Position numbers and translations under genes: made by a program
Part shown: positions 47,635 through 58,573 of the stretch, piece by piece
How the letters are laid out: each line of letters starts with the position of its first letter
How positions within the stretch are numbered: position 1 is the stretch's first letter
The notes under the pieces: model-generated
Databases searched by the model: none
The model's input: the letters and a program-made list of their open reading frames with translations, nothing else
Told to the model about the DNA's origin: nothing
From: Plectranthus barbatus
Lineage: Eukaryota; Streptophyta; Magnoliopsida; Lamiales; Lamiaceae
Assembly: GCA_026898455.1 (NCBI GenBank)
Contig: JAPKLW010000795.1
Location: 42,712-106,711, forward strand
Direction of reading: 5' to 3'
Length of the DNA: 64,000 nt

Positions 47635-48640
47635 CTTGGCCAACAACTTAATGGTTCATTGCCATGCTATGAATATATCTCACTACAAAGACTCACCTCA
47701 TTGACAGACATTAATATGTCCAACAATGTGATCTCCGGGGAGCTGATGGATCTCAGTGGTTTAGATTGACATGAGCAACAATGAGCTACATTCTAGCCTT
47801 CCAAGTTTGCCAAAAGGCATTACAACAGTTCTATTGAGCAACAACTCTTTCTCGGGGAGAATTCCTGAGCAGTATGAATTGCTAAATCAGCTTCAACAGC
47901 TTGACCTTTCTTCCAATGCTCTTACAGAGGCAGCTCCAGGGGGACTCTTTGCATTGCCTAATATAGCTTCACTGAACTTGGCATCGAACATGTTGACAGA
48001 ATCTCTTCCAGCACATTTGAGGTGTGGCAGCAAGCTCTAGTTGGTTTATATATCCAATAATAGGATGAGTGGGACGCTGCCACCCTGTTTGAGGTCTAAT
48101 GTGAAGAATAGGGTTGTTAAGTTTACTAGGAATTGCTTGTTAACCGATCAACAACATCAGCATCCCGAATCATATTGTGTGGATATCCTCCCACAAGAGA
48201 AGAAGAAACCTCAAGATAAAAGTGTGGGAGTGTTAATAGGTTTCATTGGTGGGATTGTTGTAGTTGTGGTACTTCTAGCCGTTGGATTTCTTGTGCTCTG
48301 TCGACAATATTGTCCTTGAGGGACATCGGAGTAGCACTTGCTGCACAAGGTTGTTCATGATAATTATGTCACCGGATTCACAACAGATATTTTAACAAGT
48401 GCTAGAATGTTCTCCATGCCCCCCCCCCCCCAATTTTCCCACCTATTTTCATAGCATATTCAACTGTTTGAAGCATTACAATTTACTCCACAGGGTATAT
48501 TTTTGATGCAGCGAAGGTAAGCTCGCAGGGCTCACCAGCTCATCGCCCGCTTTCACTAGATGAGTTGAAGGCAGCTACCAATAACTTTGACAAGTCCACC
48601 TTGATGGGTGAAGGTTCAACTTGAAAGGTATAAGCACTTT
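47635..48640 (+). pseudogene. LRR receptor-like kinase fragment (At3g03770-type), broken
   Basis: A polypyrimidine tract and CAG acceptor precede the exon at 47635. The translation gives leucine-rich repeats (LQQLDLSSNAL, IASLNLASNML), a RNCL segment, a hydrophobic span near 48210-48300 (GFIGGIVVVVVLLAVGFLVL), then after a gap the entry to a kinase domain (LSLDELKAATNNFD, LMGEGST) ending at a GT donor near 48631. This fits inactive LRR kinases related to At3g03770. Breaks: a frame change near 47767 and stops near 48038, 48317 and 48624. No kinase catalytic exons follow. It may be a gene relic cut by the neighbouring retroelement, or a captured fragment. Confidence 0.75.
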
Positions 48641-49043
48641 TGTATTAATCCTTAAGTGGCTTTGAAATGGCTAGCTTTAATATTGTCTGCCTTGTTTTTA
48701 GTGATATTTCTGTATTTTATAGTCAAAAGAAGTTCATATGCACTGTTCTTTTGTACAAGCATAACTTAGGTAGTGAAATAGAACTTCAACTGAGAGATTC
48801 AGATTGTAAATGAACTCCTTGGGTTCCTCTTATGCACAATGTATCTCATACCTGTCACGCAAACTTCAAGCATCCGTGGTTATATCCTCAGATATACAAA
48901 GGACGACTGGAAAACTGCACCATGCTATGAATATATCCAGAAAGATATATTCACCAAAGAAGAGCTTCAACTTTAAAGCTTTAGCCTCGTGATAGGAGAA
49001 GTCAGCATGGAGTATAACTTGAGTCGGAGACTCAAGTCTAATG

Positions 49044-49917
49044 TTAGAAAACACGAAAACTCGGAGAGTTTAGCAGAGAGATGGCCTTCCTCGTGTGAAG
49101 ATTTTCAGCATTCGTTCAAACTTCTTGATTAACCATTTAAGGTTGAAGTGTTGGCCTTTATATAGAGATATCCTCCGACATTTTCAATTTCTGCACGTTA
49201 GACACATAAATCCAGACGTTAGACTCATGGGTTATATTGTCTAATCGTAGCCCATGCCGTAGGTCTTCTTTCTGCTCTGCTCACTGCGTCAGTGATACAC
49301 TAACTTTATGTCTTACTAATTTTCAGCCCGAGGGATCCAACTTTGGATAACCTCGTACTAACTTGCACTTGGGCATATAAATGCCTAAGTCTGACTGAGC
49401 TTCGATATCTTTCGAATAGCTCAAGCTTTAAAGGTAGAGGCTCTTATACTGACTTTCTATGGTTAGTACAACTTAACCCTTATACTGACTTCCCAAGATC
49501 AGTATGGTAGACCCTCATACTGACTGTCCACAGTCAGTATGGAAAACGCCCTCATACTGATTTCTCCTGATCAGTATGGAAAACCCTTATACTGACTTCT
49601 CCTAGTCGGTATGGGGAAGCCCTCATAACTGACTTCTCCTGATCAGTATGGATTAACCTTAAACTGAGTGCTCCAACTCAATTTCGGTCAATGCTATACT
49701 TGGTGAAAACCAAGTTTCAAGCCGTGCTTGTAGTCAGTTCTCGAGCATTCTTCTTTGCTCTGTCTTCAGCCTAAATTCTATTGCAACTTGATCGATCCTA
49801 TACAAGGATTACAGTTTAGAACTCTCGAAACTGAAAAACTGACTAAGATGACTTATAGTCTTTGACCCACCAAAATACAAAAAGTAAGGAAGGATTTCTC
49901 TAACAAAAATCCTAACA
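49044..49917 (-). mobile_element. Probable Copia-type LTR
   Basis: It begins TGTTAG and ends CTAACA on the plus strand, with a minus-strand TATA box (CTATATAAAGG) near 49158-49168, so it runs leftward like the Copia relic. The left boundary is tentative and no target duplication or primer site was found. It may be the 5' LTR of the relic at 41500-47460. Confidence 0.5.
49436..49700. repeat. Tandem repeat of short dyads in the LTR
   Basis: About six to seven units of 35-36 bases, each with CATACTGACT then TCAGTATGG in dyad symmetry around a short loop. Units differ at a few positions. Confidence 0.85.
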
Positions 49918-50703
49918 ATTATTTACCCAAAATGTTATTTTTTATAAGCTTTGATGTTAAAAGAGATTGTAATAATTGTTTAAAATTAGAATTATTGAAA
50001 AAGCTTTATTTCCATTTGTTAATCTCGAACACTCCCTCCCAAAAAAACTAGAGACAATTTATTTTATTTTTGATATTGAATATAAAAGTATCCATATTTA
50101 TTCATTTTAGAATTATTTTAATATTTTATTAAACATAATTTAAAAATATTTTTATTTGCTGCGCAACGCACCAGTGAAGATTAGTGTGACTGTAAAACAA
50201 AATAAGGTTTGCTGGATGATCTACAGAAATTATTAATATGTTACATATATTATCAAAAGAAAATAAAAAATAAATTATTGACTGATTTAATTGTCATGTA
50301 TTCGTTTGCTTTTATTCATGTATTAAAACTCGTTTCCTGCCCCACTTTTGTTTTCTCTACTTTTCGAATTTATTGTTGATGTCGAAATAATTTATTGAGT
50401 TCAGATTCTAAATTTCAACTTAATAATAAAATAATTGTGTGGAAACTAAAATATAAAATCTACTTAATTGTGACGCTGCAACTCTACATCCAAGAGATAA
50501 GCACTAGGTTTGGTAGGTGAAACAAATCTTTTGGTACACGTGGCTATCGATTTTTAACTTTAGTGGAATTATTAATATAATCTCTTTTCTTTTTTAAATG
50601 ATAAATATAACCTTTTAATGTAGGGTTAAAACTCATCCCTTTGACAAAATTATCATCTACATGTTAGTATAATGCACAAAGAGTTAAGAAATCATAATAT
50701 ATA
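49918..50703. other. Intergenic
   Basis: AT-rich, no gene or boundary recognised. Confidence 0.6.
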
Positions 50704-50880
50704 CTCCCTCTCTCCCGTGAGATTAGTCCATATTTCCTTTTTCGTCTGTTCCACCAAATTAGTCATCTTTCCTAAAATAAAAAAAAATTCGCATACGAAT
50801 AAAATATTATATTCATTACACTTACAAATATTGATTTTTGTACCAAAACCAAAATGGACTAATCTAATGAAACGGAGAAG
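50704..50880. mobile_element. Stowaway MITE, degenerate
   Basis: The left end CTCCCTCTCTCCC and right end AAACGGAGAAG are flanked by TA on each side, with inner ATTAGTCC and GGACTAAT words inverted. Confidence 0.75.
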
Positions 50881-50882
50881 TA

Positions 50883-52019
50883 CTATTTAATATAATAAAC
50901 ATAATCCAACTTTTTAGTTGTTTGGAAAGTGTTGTGCAACTTTAAAAAGAAATTTACCCATATTTAGTTTCATTTCAAGCTACGGATATATATATATATT
51001 TTTCTATTTAAGTGATTAATGCTCTGTATTTTTTTTAATTGAGTTACATACTAAATTAAAAAATAGAGATTTTTTACTATTTGTCACCTGTTAAAAACTG
51101 ACATAGATAACTATTGGCTTATTGTTCCAACATAACTAAATTTATTCAATTTTGTCAGATAAATAAACCAATTTTTGCAAAATTGTATAAACTCATAATT
51201 TAATTTTTGTTAAAAAACAAAGTGAAAATGTAGCTGGATTAGACGAAATTGTTTCTTGCATAAGCCAATCTCTTAATTTGTTGCCCCTTACTTGGGACAA
51301 ACTGAAAAAATAATTATAAATTCGAGGTTTTCGTAAATAATTAGATGTATGAGTTTAATTAAATAATTTTTTAAATGGAGAAATAAGTAAACTTCCAAAT
51401 TGGAAATTAATTGGCCTATAGATGAGTATTTCTTGAATTACGATAAGCCTTGCCGTGTTAAAGGACAAAAACCAATTTGAGAGAGAAAAATTACAAATGA
51501 TATTGTCCAAAAATTGATAATGTGAGCGATAGAGAAGGGATCATATGCTAATAGATTAAAATATGCTAAATGAGAATAATTGTGAGCCATTAGATTAGAT
51601 GTGATGGACGGTTATGATGATTGTTTTTTATTATTATTTTTTATTTATTGCATAAGGGTAAATTAGAGAATTTAAATGTTGCAGTTATTTAATAACCATA
51701 AATCTGAGAAATCTCTGCCTTTGATTTCATCAAAATCAATGGATGAAAATCATTCCTATTTAACATATTTAATATTTTAGCATGAGATCCAATCCCGTGA
51801 GCGATATGTTTCAATTTTTTTTCTTTTCTTATGCAACTTTGGGACTCAACTGCCCAATCTGTCATGAAAAAAAAAATATTAAGTTAAAATTTAAAAATAT
51901 GAAAGTCAATAATTAAATTGCATTTATGCAAATTAAGTAGGCGCTCCTCCACAGACGATGCCGTCTAGGTAGATTTTTTAAAGAATTTATTTTTGAAAGG
52001 AAAATGTTTTGCTTTCATT

Positions 52020-52051
<32 letters not shown>

Positions 52052-52522
52052 GAGAAAAGTAGAGTCGGTCTAAATGTCTCTTCTTCCAGAAAATCAGAAA
52101 AGAAGAAGAAAAAATTCAAAGAAAAGAAAGGTGAATTTTCAAATAATTAAATAGAAGGAAGGGTCTAGAAGGTATGAATCATAGGTGTTGTGAATGCAAA
52201 ATTAAATCTATAACATTCAAATGCATTGATTGCGCCAGATTAGTTCGTGAGTTTAATTTAATTATTTGAATTATGACTTTATTTGAAATTTCTTTCAACA
52301 ATACAAGGATCGAACTTGAATTATTCACCACTATTTTGTATTCCATACAGAATAAAAGAAAGCACCCGCGTAAATAGAAGGAAGGCGACTTTCACACGTG
52401 AATTGAATCCACACCAAATTATCCAATAGTTCGATTTTGCTAATAGAAGGTTCCAAAACTTAGTTAGTCGATTCAGAGCGTTTGGATAGAATCTAAACAA
52501 GATTTATGTAATGTTGGCGGTA
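50883..52522. other. Intergenic with one MITE and a long T run
   Basis: AT-rich, no gene. A T run of about 25 bases is at 52028-52052, and a Mutator-type MITE is at 51531-51796. Confidence 0.6.
51531..51796. mobile_element. Mutator-type MITE with 9-base duplication
   Basis: GTGAGCGAT flanks both sides (51522-51530, 51797-51805). The imperfect inverted ends (GGGATCATATGCTAATAG and, inverted, GGATCTCATGCTAAAATA) extend about 55 bases. No coding capacity. Confidence 0.85.
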
Positions 52523-52530
52523 CCTACACA

Positions 52531-53119
52531 TAGTGGTGGAAATAGGCCGGGCCTAGGTAGACTTTGCTCCGATAGGCTTGGGCCTGCGAAAAATTCACTA
52601 AACCTAGGCCTGACCTATTTATTATCACAGGCTTTTATAAAGGCCTTAGCCTGACCTTTTTAGTGATATAGGCCGGACTTCTAGCCTATTTGAGGCCTAT
52701 ATAAGTCTATTTAACAATTTTTAAAAAAAAATTATTTTTAAATTAGATATACATTATTTGTTTTAAAATAAGAGAAACTATGTAAATTTATTTCAAACTT
52801 GAAATTAGTTCTTGAATCTAATTCGGACTTTAGAATATAAACTATTATTATAAATATTCAAGTTGTATTAAATTATAAATTTAATTTTTTATATACAATA
52901 ATAAATATATCTAATAATTATATAAGATATTATTTAAGTAGGCCGGCCTGTTAGGCTTGAAAGGCCGGATTTGAAGCCCGAGCCTAAGCCTTTTTAATTA
53001 TATAGGCCATTAAAGAAACCCAAGCCTGACCTTTTTATGAGATAGGCCGAGCCTATGTAGTCTTTAAGTAGGCTAGGTCGTAGGCCCCTGTCGGGTAACC
53101 TGGCCTATTTCCACCCCTA
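52531..53119. mobile_element. Small hAT-like element, copy 3, with 8-base duplication
   Basis: CCTACACA is duplicated on both sides (52523-52530, 53120-53127). The ends TAGTGGTGGAAATAGGCC and GGCCTATTTCCACCCCTA are inverted. It is the same family as the copies at 13446 and 19706. Confidence 0.95.
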
Positions 53120-53127
53120 CCTACACA

Positions 53128-53761
53128 CTCAATTAATTTTTACATTTTTAATTATAAAACTGTTTTCTTTTCAAATTAAAATGTATGGTGATCTTATAAT
53201 TATATTAAAATCATAGTTTTTATTCTAATGTAATATTAGGATGATTTTGTTTAGTTGTGATATATTTAAGGGGTATTGAGGATCTCAAAGATAGTTTATT
53301 TATCGATTAAGGACTCGTAAGATAAATTCTAAATTCAGGGTTTAAAAGATTCTAAAATTTTCAATCAAAACTTGGTTGAGATTTTAATAATCCTTCGGAT
53401 CTTGAATTGAGAATATTTTTTTATATTTAAGGTCCTAAATTGGGAATTCATCTTTCGGATCCTGAATTTGATAATTGAATTATTTTTTGGATCCTAAATT
53501 GAAAATACTCTAAATTTAATATTTTAAAATTATTTAATTCAATCGCTACAAAGAACTTCGTGAAATAGCAACTAGCTTCACAAACAAAATTGAAATACGT
53601 TGGTTCCGAAATTAGAGTTAGTTGTATATATGCAGCGGAAGATTAAGAGGGGGTTCTTGCAAATTCAAACTAGTATTTCTCAACCAGTTTGGTTCTTTGA
53701 AAAGTTATTTGTTTGCGAGTCTGATTAGAATCAAGTTCGGATATACCCCAACACGAGATAG
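53128..53761. other. Intergenic
   Basis: No gene is seen. The last part (from 53623, TGTATATATGCAGCGG) may belong to the adjoining LTR. Confidence 0.5.
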
Positions 53762-54987
53762 TGTTGGGTTTTAAATTCTTGCAAAATAAATAAAGCAATA
53801 AAGAGCACAAGAATTTATATAGGTTTGGACAACTGTCGTACGTCCTCTCTTCAGGCAGTAACCCGGATACACTAGCTTCAGGATTATAATCTGTCCTTAT
53901 GATCTATAGCAAAATGGTGAATGCCCGTGTCCACCAGTCCACTTGCTCACTCGCCCAGGGTCTCGTCCTCCTTCAACACTCAGATAGGGAGTGTGGGCAC
54001 ACCACGCAGTCCCCTTCTCCGAAAGTTGAGAGCTTTTAAGTTCTTCCCATAATTCATCGAACTTGCGGCAACACGCTGGTGATAGTCATAGCTTGGAGAT
54101 AGCCGCAACTATTGTGATCTTTCTAGGAGAGAAAGAGCACAAATAAAAAGAACCGAAGCTGATAGGCTATGAGTCCCGTTTCTAAATATTGGAGCACGGT
54201 AAGCTATTACAAATAGCCTCAAACAGGAAAGTAAACTCTTGAAGTGTCTGTTCAGAAAATACGGTTACGACTAGTGAGCTTTGAACCTTCGTAGTTGTGT
54301 GTAACTTCGTATATTGGGGTGTGTTCATAACCATTTGCCTGAGATTGCTTTGGTATATTTATAGACGAAGCAAGGAAGGGTTTGACAAAAGAGTCGTTTA
54401 GAGATAATCCGAATTTTGAACTATCCATTAGGTCTCAAATCTGATGGAGATAGGTGTCTTTTCCTGCTCTGCCGCACCTGCTCCGTCCTTTCCTGACACA
54501 GGGTGTCGACATCATGCAATGTGTCAGAACGGCTCGTCAGTCTAATGAACCTTAAACTGGATGTTTGAATTTCGGACATTAAGGAATCTCTTTTTCCTTA
54601 GGTCTGAGTCTTCCGATACCTCTGGCTTATCTTCTTTGTCTCTACTCGTGAGATGAAACTATACTTGGTAAACTGGTGATGATCCAAATGGTGATATCGA
54701 CCAATTTATCTAAGTGGTAAGCTTCAGGTTGAACTGGTTGTCAGTCTGCTAGTTCATGTCTGAGTCTGAGTTTCTCCTTGTCTTCACGATGATCAAATTG
54801 GTGGCTTCGATCACAAGCCTGTTTGCCTTGATCAGCTTTTTTACAACTCGATAAACATCCTAAGTGAACATTACAATTTTATATCGACTAAGCTAATCTA
54901 GAAACACTTTTAAAGAATGATTTCTATACATATTTGATACATCAAAACATAAAAGAATAAAGAAATTTTTAACCTAAATTCCCAACA
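53762..54987 (-). mobile_element. Probable solo LTR (Copia-like)
   Basis: TGTTGGG at the left and CCCAACA at the right are perfect inverted ends. A minus-strand TATA-like site (TCTATAAATATAC) lies near 54355. No coding region adjoins it. A target duplication was not found, so the left edge may instead be near 53623. Confidence 0.55.
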
Positions 54988-56362
54988 ATCTTGGTCGTTA
55001 TTCCTTTGCTAAATTTAATGCCACGTTACTTTTTAGTAATAGATTTTCGTCACTAATTTAGCTATAGAATTCTCTGTTGTTAAGTCTATTACCAATTAAA
55101 TATGGCAAAAACTTGCGTTAGGCAGGCCTAAACGATTTAGGCGGGTTTTATCATACCCAAATGAGTTGATCCATCCCAAATAGGGTTTATTAATCCCAAT
55201 TAGGATATATTATATGAGTTTGGGCTTGGGTTAATGGATAAAACCCGCCTAAATTTTTTAAGTCTGCCTAACCCAAGACCTTCTCATTAAATATTTATTA
55301 AAAAAAACCTAACAACCGATAAATTTATCGCCAAAAAATTAAAATTATTAAGAAAATTAAAAGAAAATAGAAACGGAAAACTTTGTTACTAAATCTGCAT
55401 GAGAGACATAAACTTAGCTGGTATATATTCTTTTGATCCAGATTAAAAAAAAAAAAAAAAAAAGCAAAAGAAACAAGTGTGTGTAAAATGTAATAATATT
55501 ACTACTATTCATGCAAGGTGACACAGCATACATCTTGCATATCTTCAATAGTAATAACAATAATTACTACATGACATTAATTAATTGTAGGTTTGATTGT
55601 TGGTGGTTGTACCTAGCCCACCCAAGACATTTTTATATATGCATCATCTTCTACTTGTTAGTTTGCCACATCCTTATCATTTTTGGTAAGAATTAATATA
55701 TGGTTTTAAATAAATAAAAGTAGTTGCATCAATCAATCAGCAAATATGAGCTAGTATGAAAAAGATGAGAGATGAAAAGAATGTAAAGGTGAATATGACT
55801 ATGAGTGGGGTCATATTATGTATGTTTCTCTATTTATATCTATTATTTTAAAGATGGAAGATAGTTGGCCATGAAAATGACATGGGAGATCATATATAGA
55901 TTGAAATATGTGTGTATGATTTTCTGAAGATCTTGTATTTATACCTAATAAAAATTGAAAAATAATGCAGGTATAAAAGTGTGCATGATGTGAGAGAGCG
56001 GCAGTGATGGCGGTGGTTGAGGCGTAAAATCACTCGAATTTGTGATGTGATAATTTAATTAATTATATATTTATGTGAGTGTTTTATATGGGATTGGGAG
56101 AGATGAAGTGTAGCTGTGAAATATATTTATTTAATGTGCGCAAAATATATTCATACAAACTGCAATTTCAACCAACCTCTAGACTATCCATTACATACCC
56201 TCCGAAAATTTCAAAGCTTTTTGTTTGGAGTGGTTAGATGATGAACTAGTCTATATGTCAACTTAGCAAACAGGAAAATTGGTCTTTGTAGTTTTGATCA
56301 AGGAAAATTGTTCCCGTTTGCCAATATTTAAATGTGAAATTAATACATATCACAATGATGTA
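54988..56362. other. Intergenic
   Basis: No supported gene. It holds a small inverted-repeat element (55114-55276) and an A run (about 55445-55463). Confidence 0.6.
55114..55276. mobile_element. Small inverted-repeat element (MITE-like)
   Basis: TTAGGCAGGCCTAAA and TTTAGGCGGGTTTTATC at the left are mirrored by GATAAAACCCGCCTAAA and GTCTGCCTAA at the right, about 40 bases per arm. No target duplication was identified. Confidence 0.6.
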
Positions 56363-56539
56363 CTCCCACCGTTCCGGATTAATCCCATATTAAATGGGTA
56401 CGATAATCAATGTTTGTAAGTCTAATTGAATTAATAATTTATTGATGAGTGAAAATTAATTTTTATTTTGTAAAATGAGACCAATGCAATGAGACAAAGG
56501 AAAATGTAAAATATAACTAATTTAGCAGGACGAAGTGAG
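56363..56539. mobile_element. Stowaway MITE, degenerate
   Basis: The left end CTCCCACCGTTCC and right end CAGGACGAAGTGAG are flanked by TA on both sides. Confidence 0.75.
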
Positions 56540-56705
56540 TAATAAATTCCCAGAAGTCGAATTACAAATCAAAAATATTTTAACAACACTTGTTAAAACA
56601 TAAAAATGATGTTTTTCAGTCCTCTGCTTCGGTGTAGTGATGAAACACATTGTTGTAACCAAGAAGTAATGTGTTCGAAATAACTAAATGTATGAATTTA
56701 AATAA

Positions 56706-56763
<58 letters not shown>

Positions 56764-57269
56764 AGGTTAAAAATCGTGTTGCCCCCCTAGTTTAAATAGG
56801 ATTCAAAATCACATTTTACAATATACTAACAGTCGCACCAGTATTGTTGCAAAATACAATAAAATAACACAAAGGAAAAAAAGCAAAGGTGTATTAGCAT
56901 AAATATCTTCAAATGCGAAATTCCGAAATTGGTTGAAAATAATCAAAAACAACCGAGATTGATTGATTGATGAGAGGTTGCAGTAGCAGAGCATTTGTAG
57001 GGACTAAATTTTTTTATAAAAAAATTAATTATATTATTTATCCAGGCATGTAATATTGATTTCGTTGCATTCCTATAACTCCCCCATAATTGTATTTTGT
57101 ATTATTTCATTTAATTATAATCTATGATTTAAACTTAAACCATATAGATAAGAGGCCCACATATTTTTTTAAATGAGGCCCACGAACTATTTTTTTATTA
57201 AGAAGCCCAAATATTAGATATATTTTTTAAAGCAATATGTTGGACCAATAATCATATTTCTTGCCAGCC
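56540..57269. other. Intergenic with a long TA run
   Basis: A (TA)n run of about 50 bases covers 56708-56759. No gene. The last part may be the diverged start of the LTR remnant that follows. Confidence 0.55.
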
Positions 57270-57778
57270 CAAATTGATATTATGGATTCAAATTACTAAA
57301 TAGGCCCATGGTGTTTCCTCCATTCAAATCAGTTGAAACCCTAGATCTAGGGACAGAGGGGCGGCGCTCAGTGTGTCTGGAAGGAGAAGGAATTCGACTC
57401 TGGCTTACAAAATTCACAGTCCTATGGAATCCTCACATGTAGCAGGATTGAACAACATTGGGATACAGATCCGAAGATCTAATTTGGAGAACATATTTCT
57501 TCCCTCTTCTTTTTCCTTTTGATTAATTCTTGAAATTAGATCTGGTTCTAATTTCTATTTCCGCAGTTTTAATCAAATTGCGTGGTTGAATCAAGGGATT
57601 GGAATTCAAACGCGAAAGATCGGATCAGACCCTACGGAGTTAAGGTATATTCGATGCCCACCGCATTAAATTCATAGGGGCATGCTAGGGTTAATTGTTG
57701 TTTTAATTGTTCTCAACATCCATGAATGATTAGAGGTTATTTGAATTTGGCGGTTCGGTTCGCCATGAGATCCCTACA
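57270..57778 (+). mobile_element. Diverged partial LTR, family B, copy 3
   Basis: It follows the second half of the family B LTRs in order: GGGATACAGATC, GAAGATCTAAT, TTCAAACGCGAAAGATCGG, AGGGGCATGCTAGGG, and the end CCCTACA at 57778. The upstream half with the TATA box is not recognisable. Confidence 0.75.
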
Positions 57779-58149
57779 GTTTTGTCAATGGTCATTAAAA
57801 AAATATGGGATATTATCTCACTGATGGTATATATCATGAATGTGCAACATTTGTTAAATATTTCCACCATCCACAAATTAGGAAGCACAAACTATTTTCT
57901 TAAGAGGAAAAATCCCAAATACCCCATTTTGCTATACAACATCCACAAAATGCCCCCTCTTATAACTATCTTCAAAAAATGCCCAAAGTACAAATTTCTG
58001 TCACATTTAGTTGTCAGTTACACGTTGTTTGATGTATTTGGTCAAATAACGAATATTGAATGATTTTTTTTGAATAAAAAATTTTAAAAATATGATTATG
58101 ACCGGTCCTGACTCCCATTTTGGTATTTAGTGAGTTGGGAAAGAAAAAC

Positions 58150-58380
58150 ACAATTTTCGAAAAAAAAAAATTTTGAAGTCGGGACCGGTTCGTGGTCCTG
58201 ACCGGTTCAATACGGTCCTGACCCGAACAGACCGGTCCTGACCTCAAATTTTTATATTAAATATATTGTTAAATAATTACATTTTTTTTGGAAAAAAGAG
58301 ATTCAAGTCGGGACCGGTTCGGTGGTCCTGACCGGTTTAACACGGTCCTGACCCGAGCAGACCGGTCCCGACCCCATATA
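58150..58380. repeat. Left arm of MULE2: repeated GGTCCTGACCGG words
   Basis: Two units of roughly 120 bases, each with GGGACCGGTTCG, GGTCCTGACCGGTT and ACGGTCCTGACCCGA words. These words are partly self-complementary. Confidence 0.85.
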
Positions 58381-58573
58381 TAAAACTCTAAAATTCACCA
58401 TTTTAATCCCCACACAATTTTACCCCATTCCCATTCCTTACCTGTGTGTGTGCGGCGCAAGAAGGAGGAAGAAGAAGTGGTCCAACACCATCATTTTCAA
58501 CTCACCAAACAAAGGAGGAAGAAGAAGTGGTCCTCCCTTCAAGTTAGGACCATTATTTTATCCTAATCCTAAT

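Noticed and set aside
49436..49700. CRISPR-like regularly spaced repeats
   Set aside because: The whole unit repeats with no unique spacers. It lies in an LTR of a plant genome.
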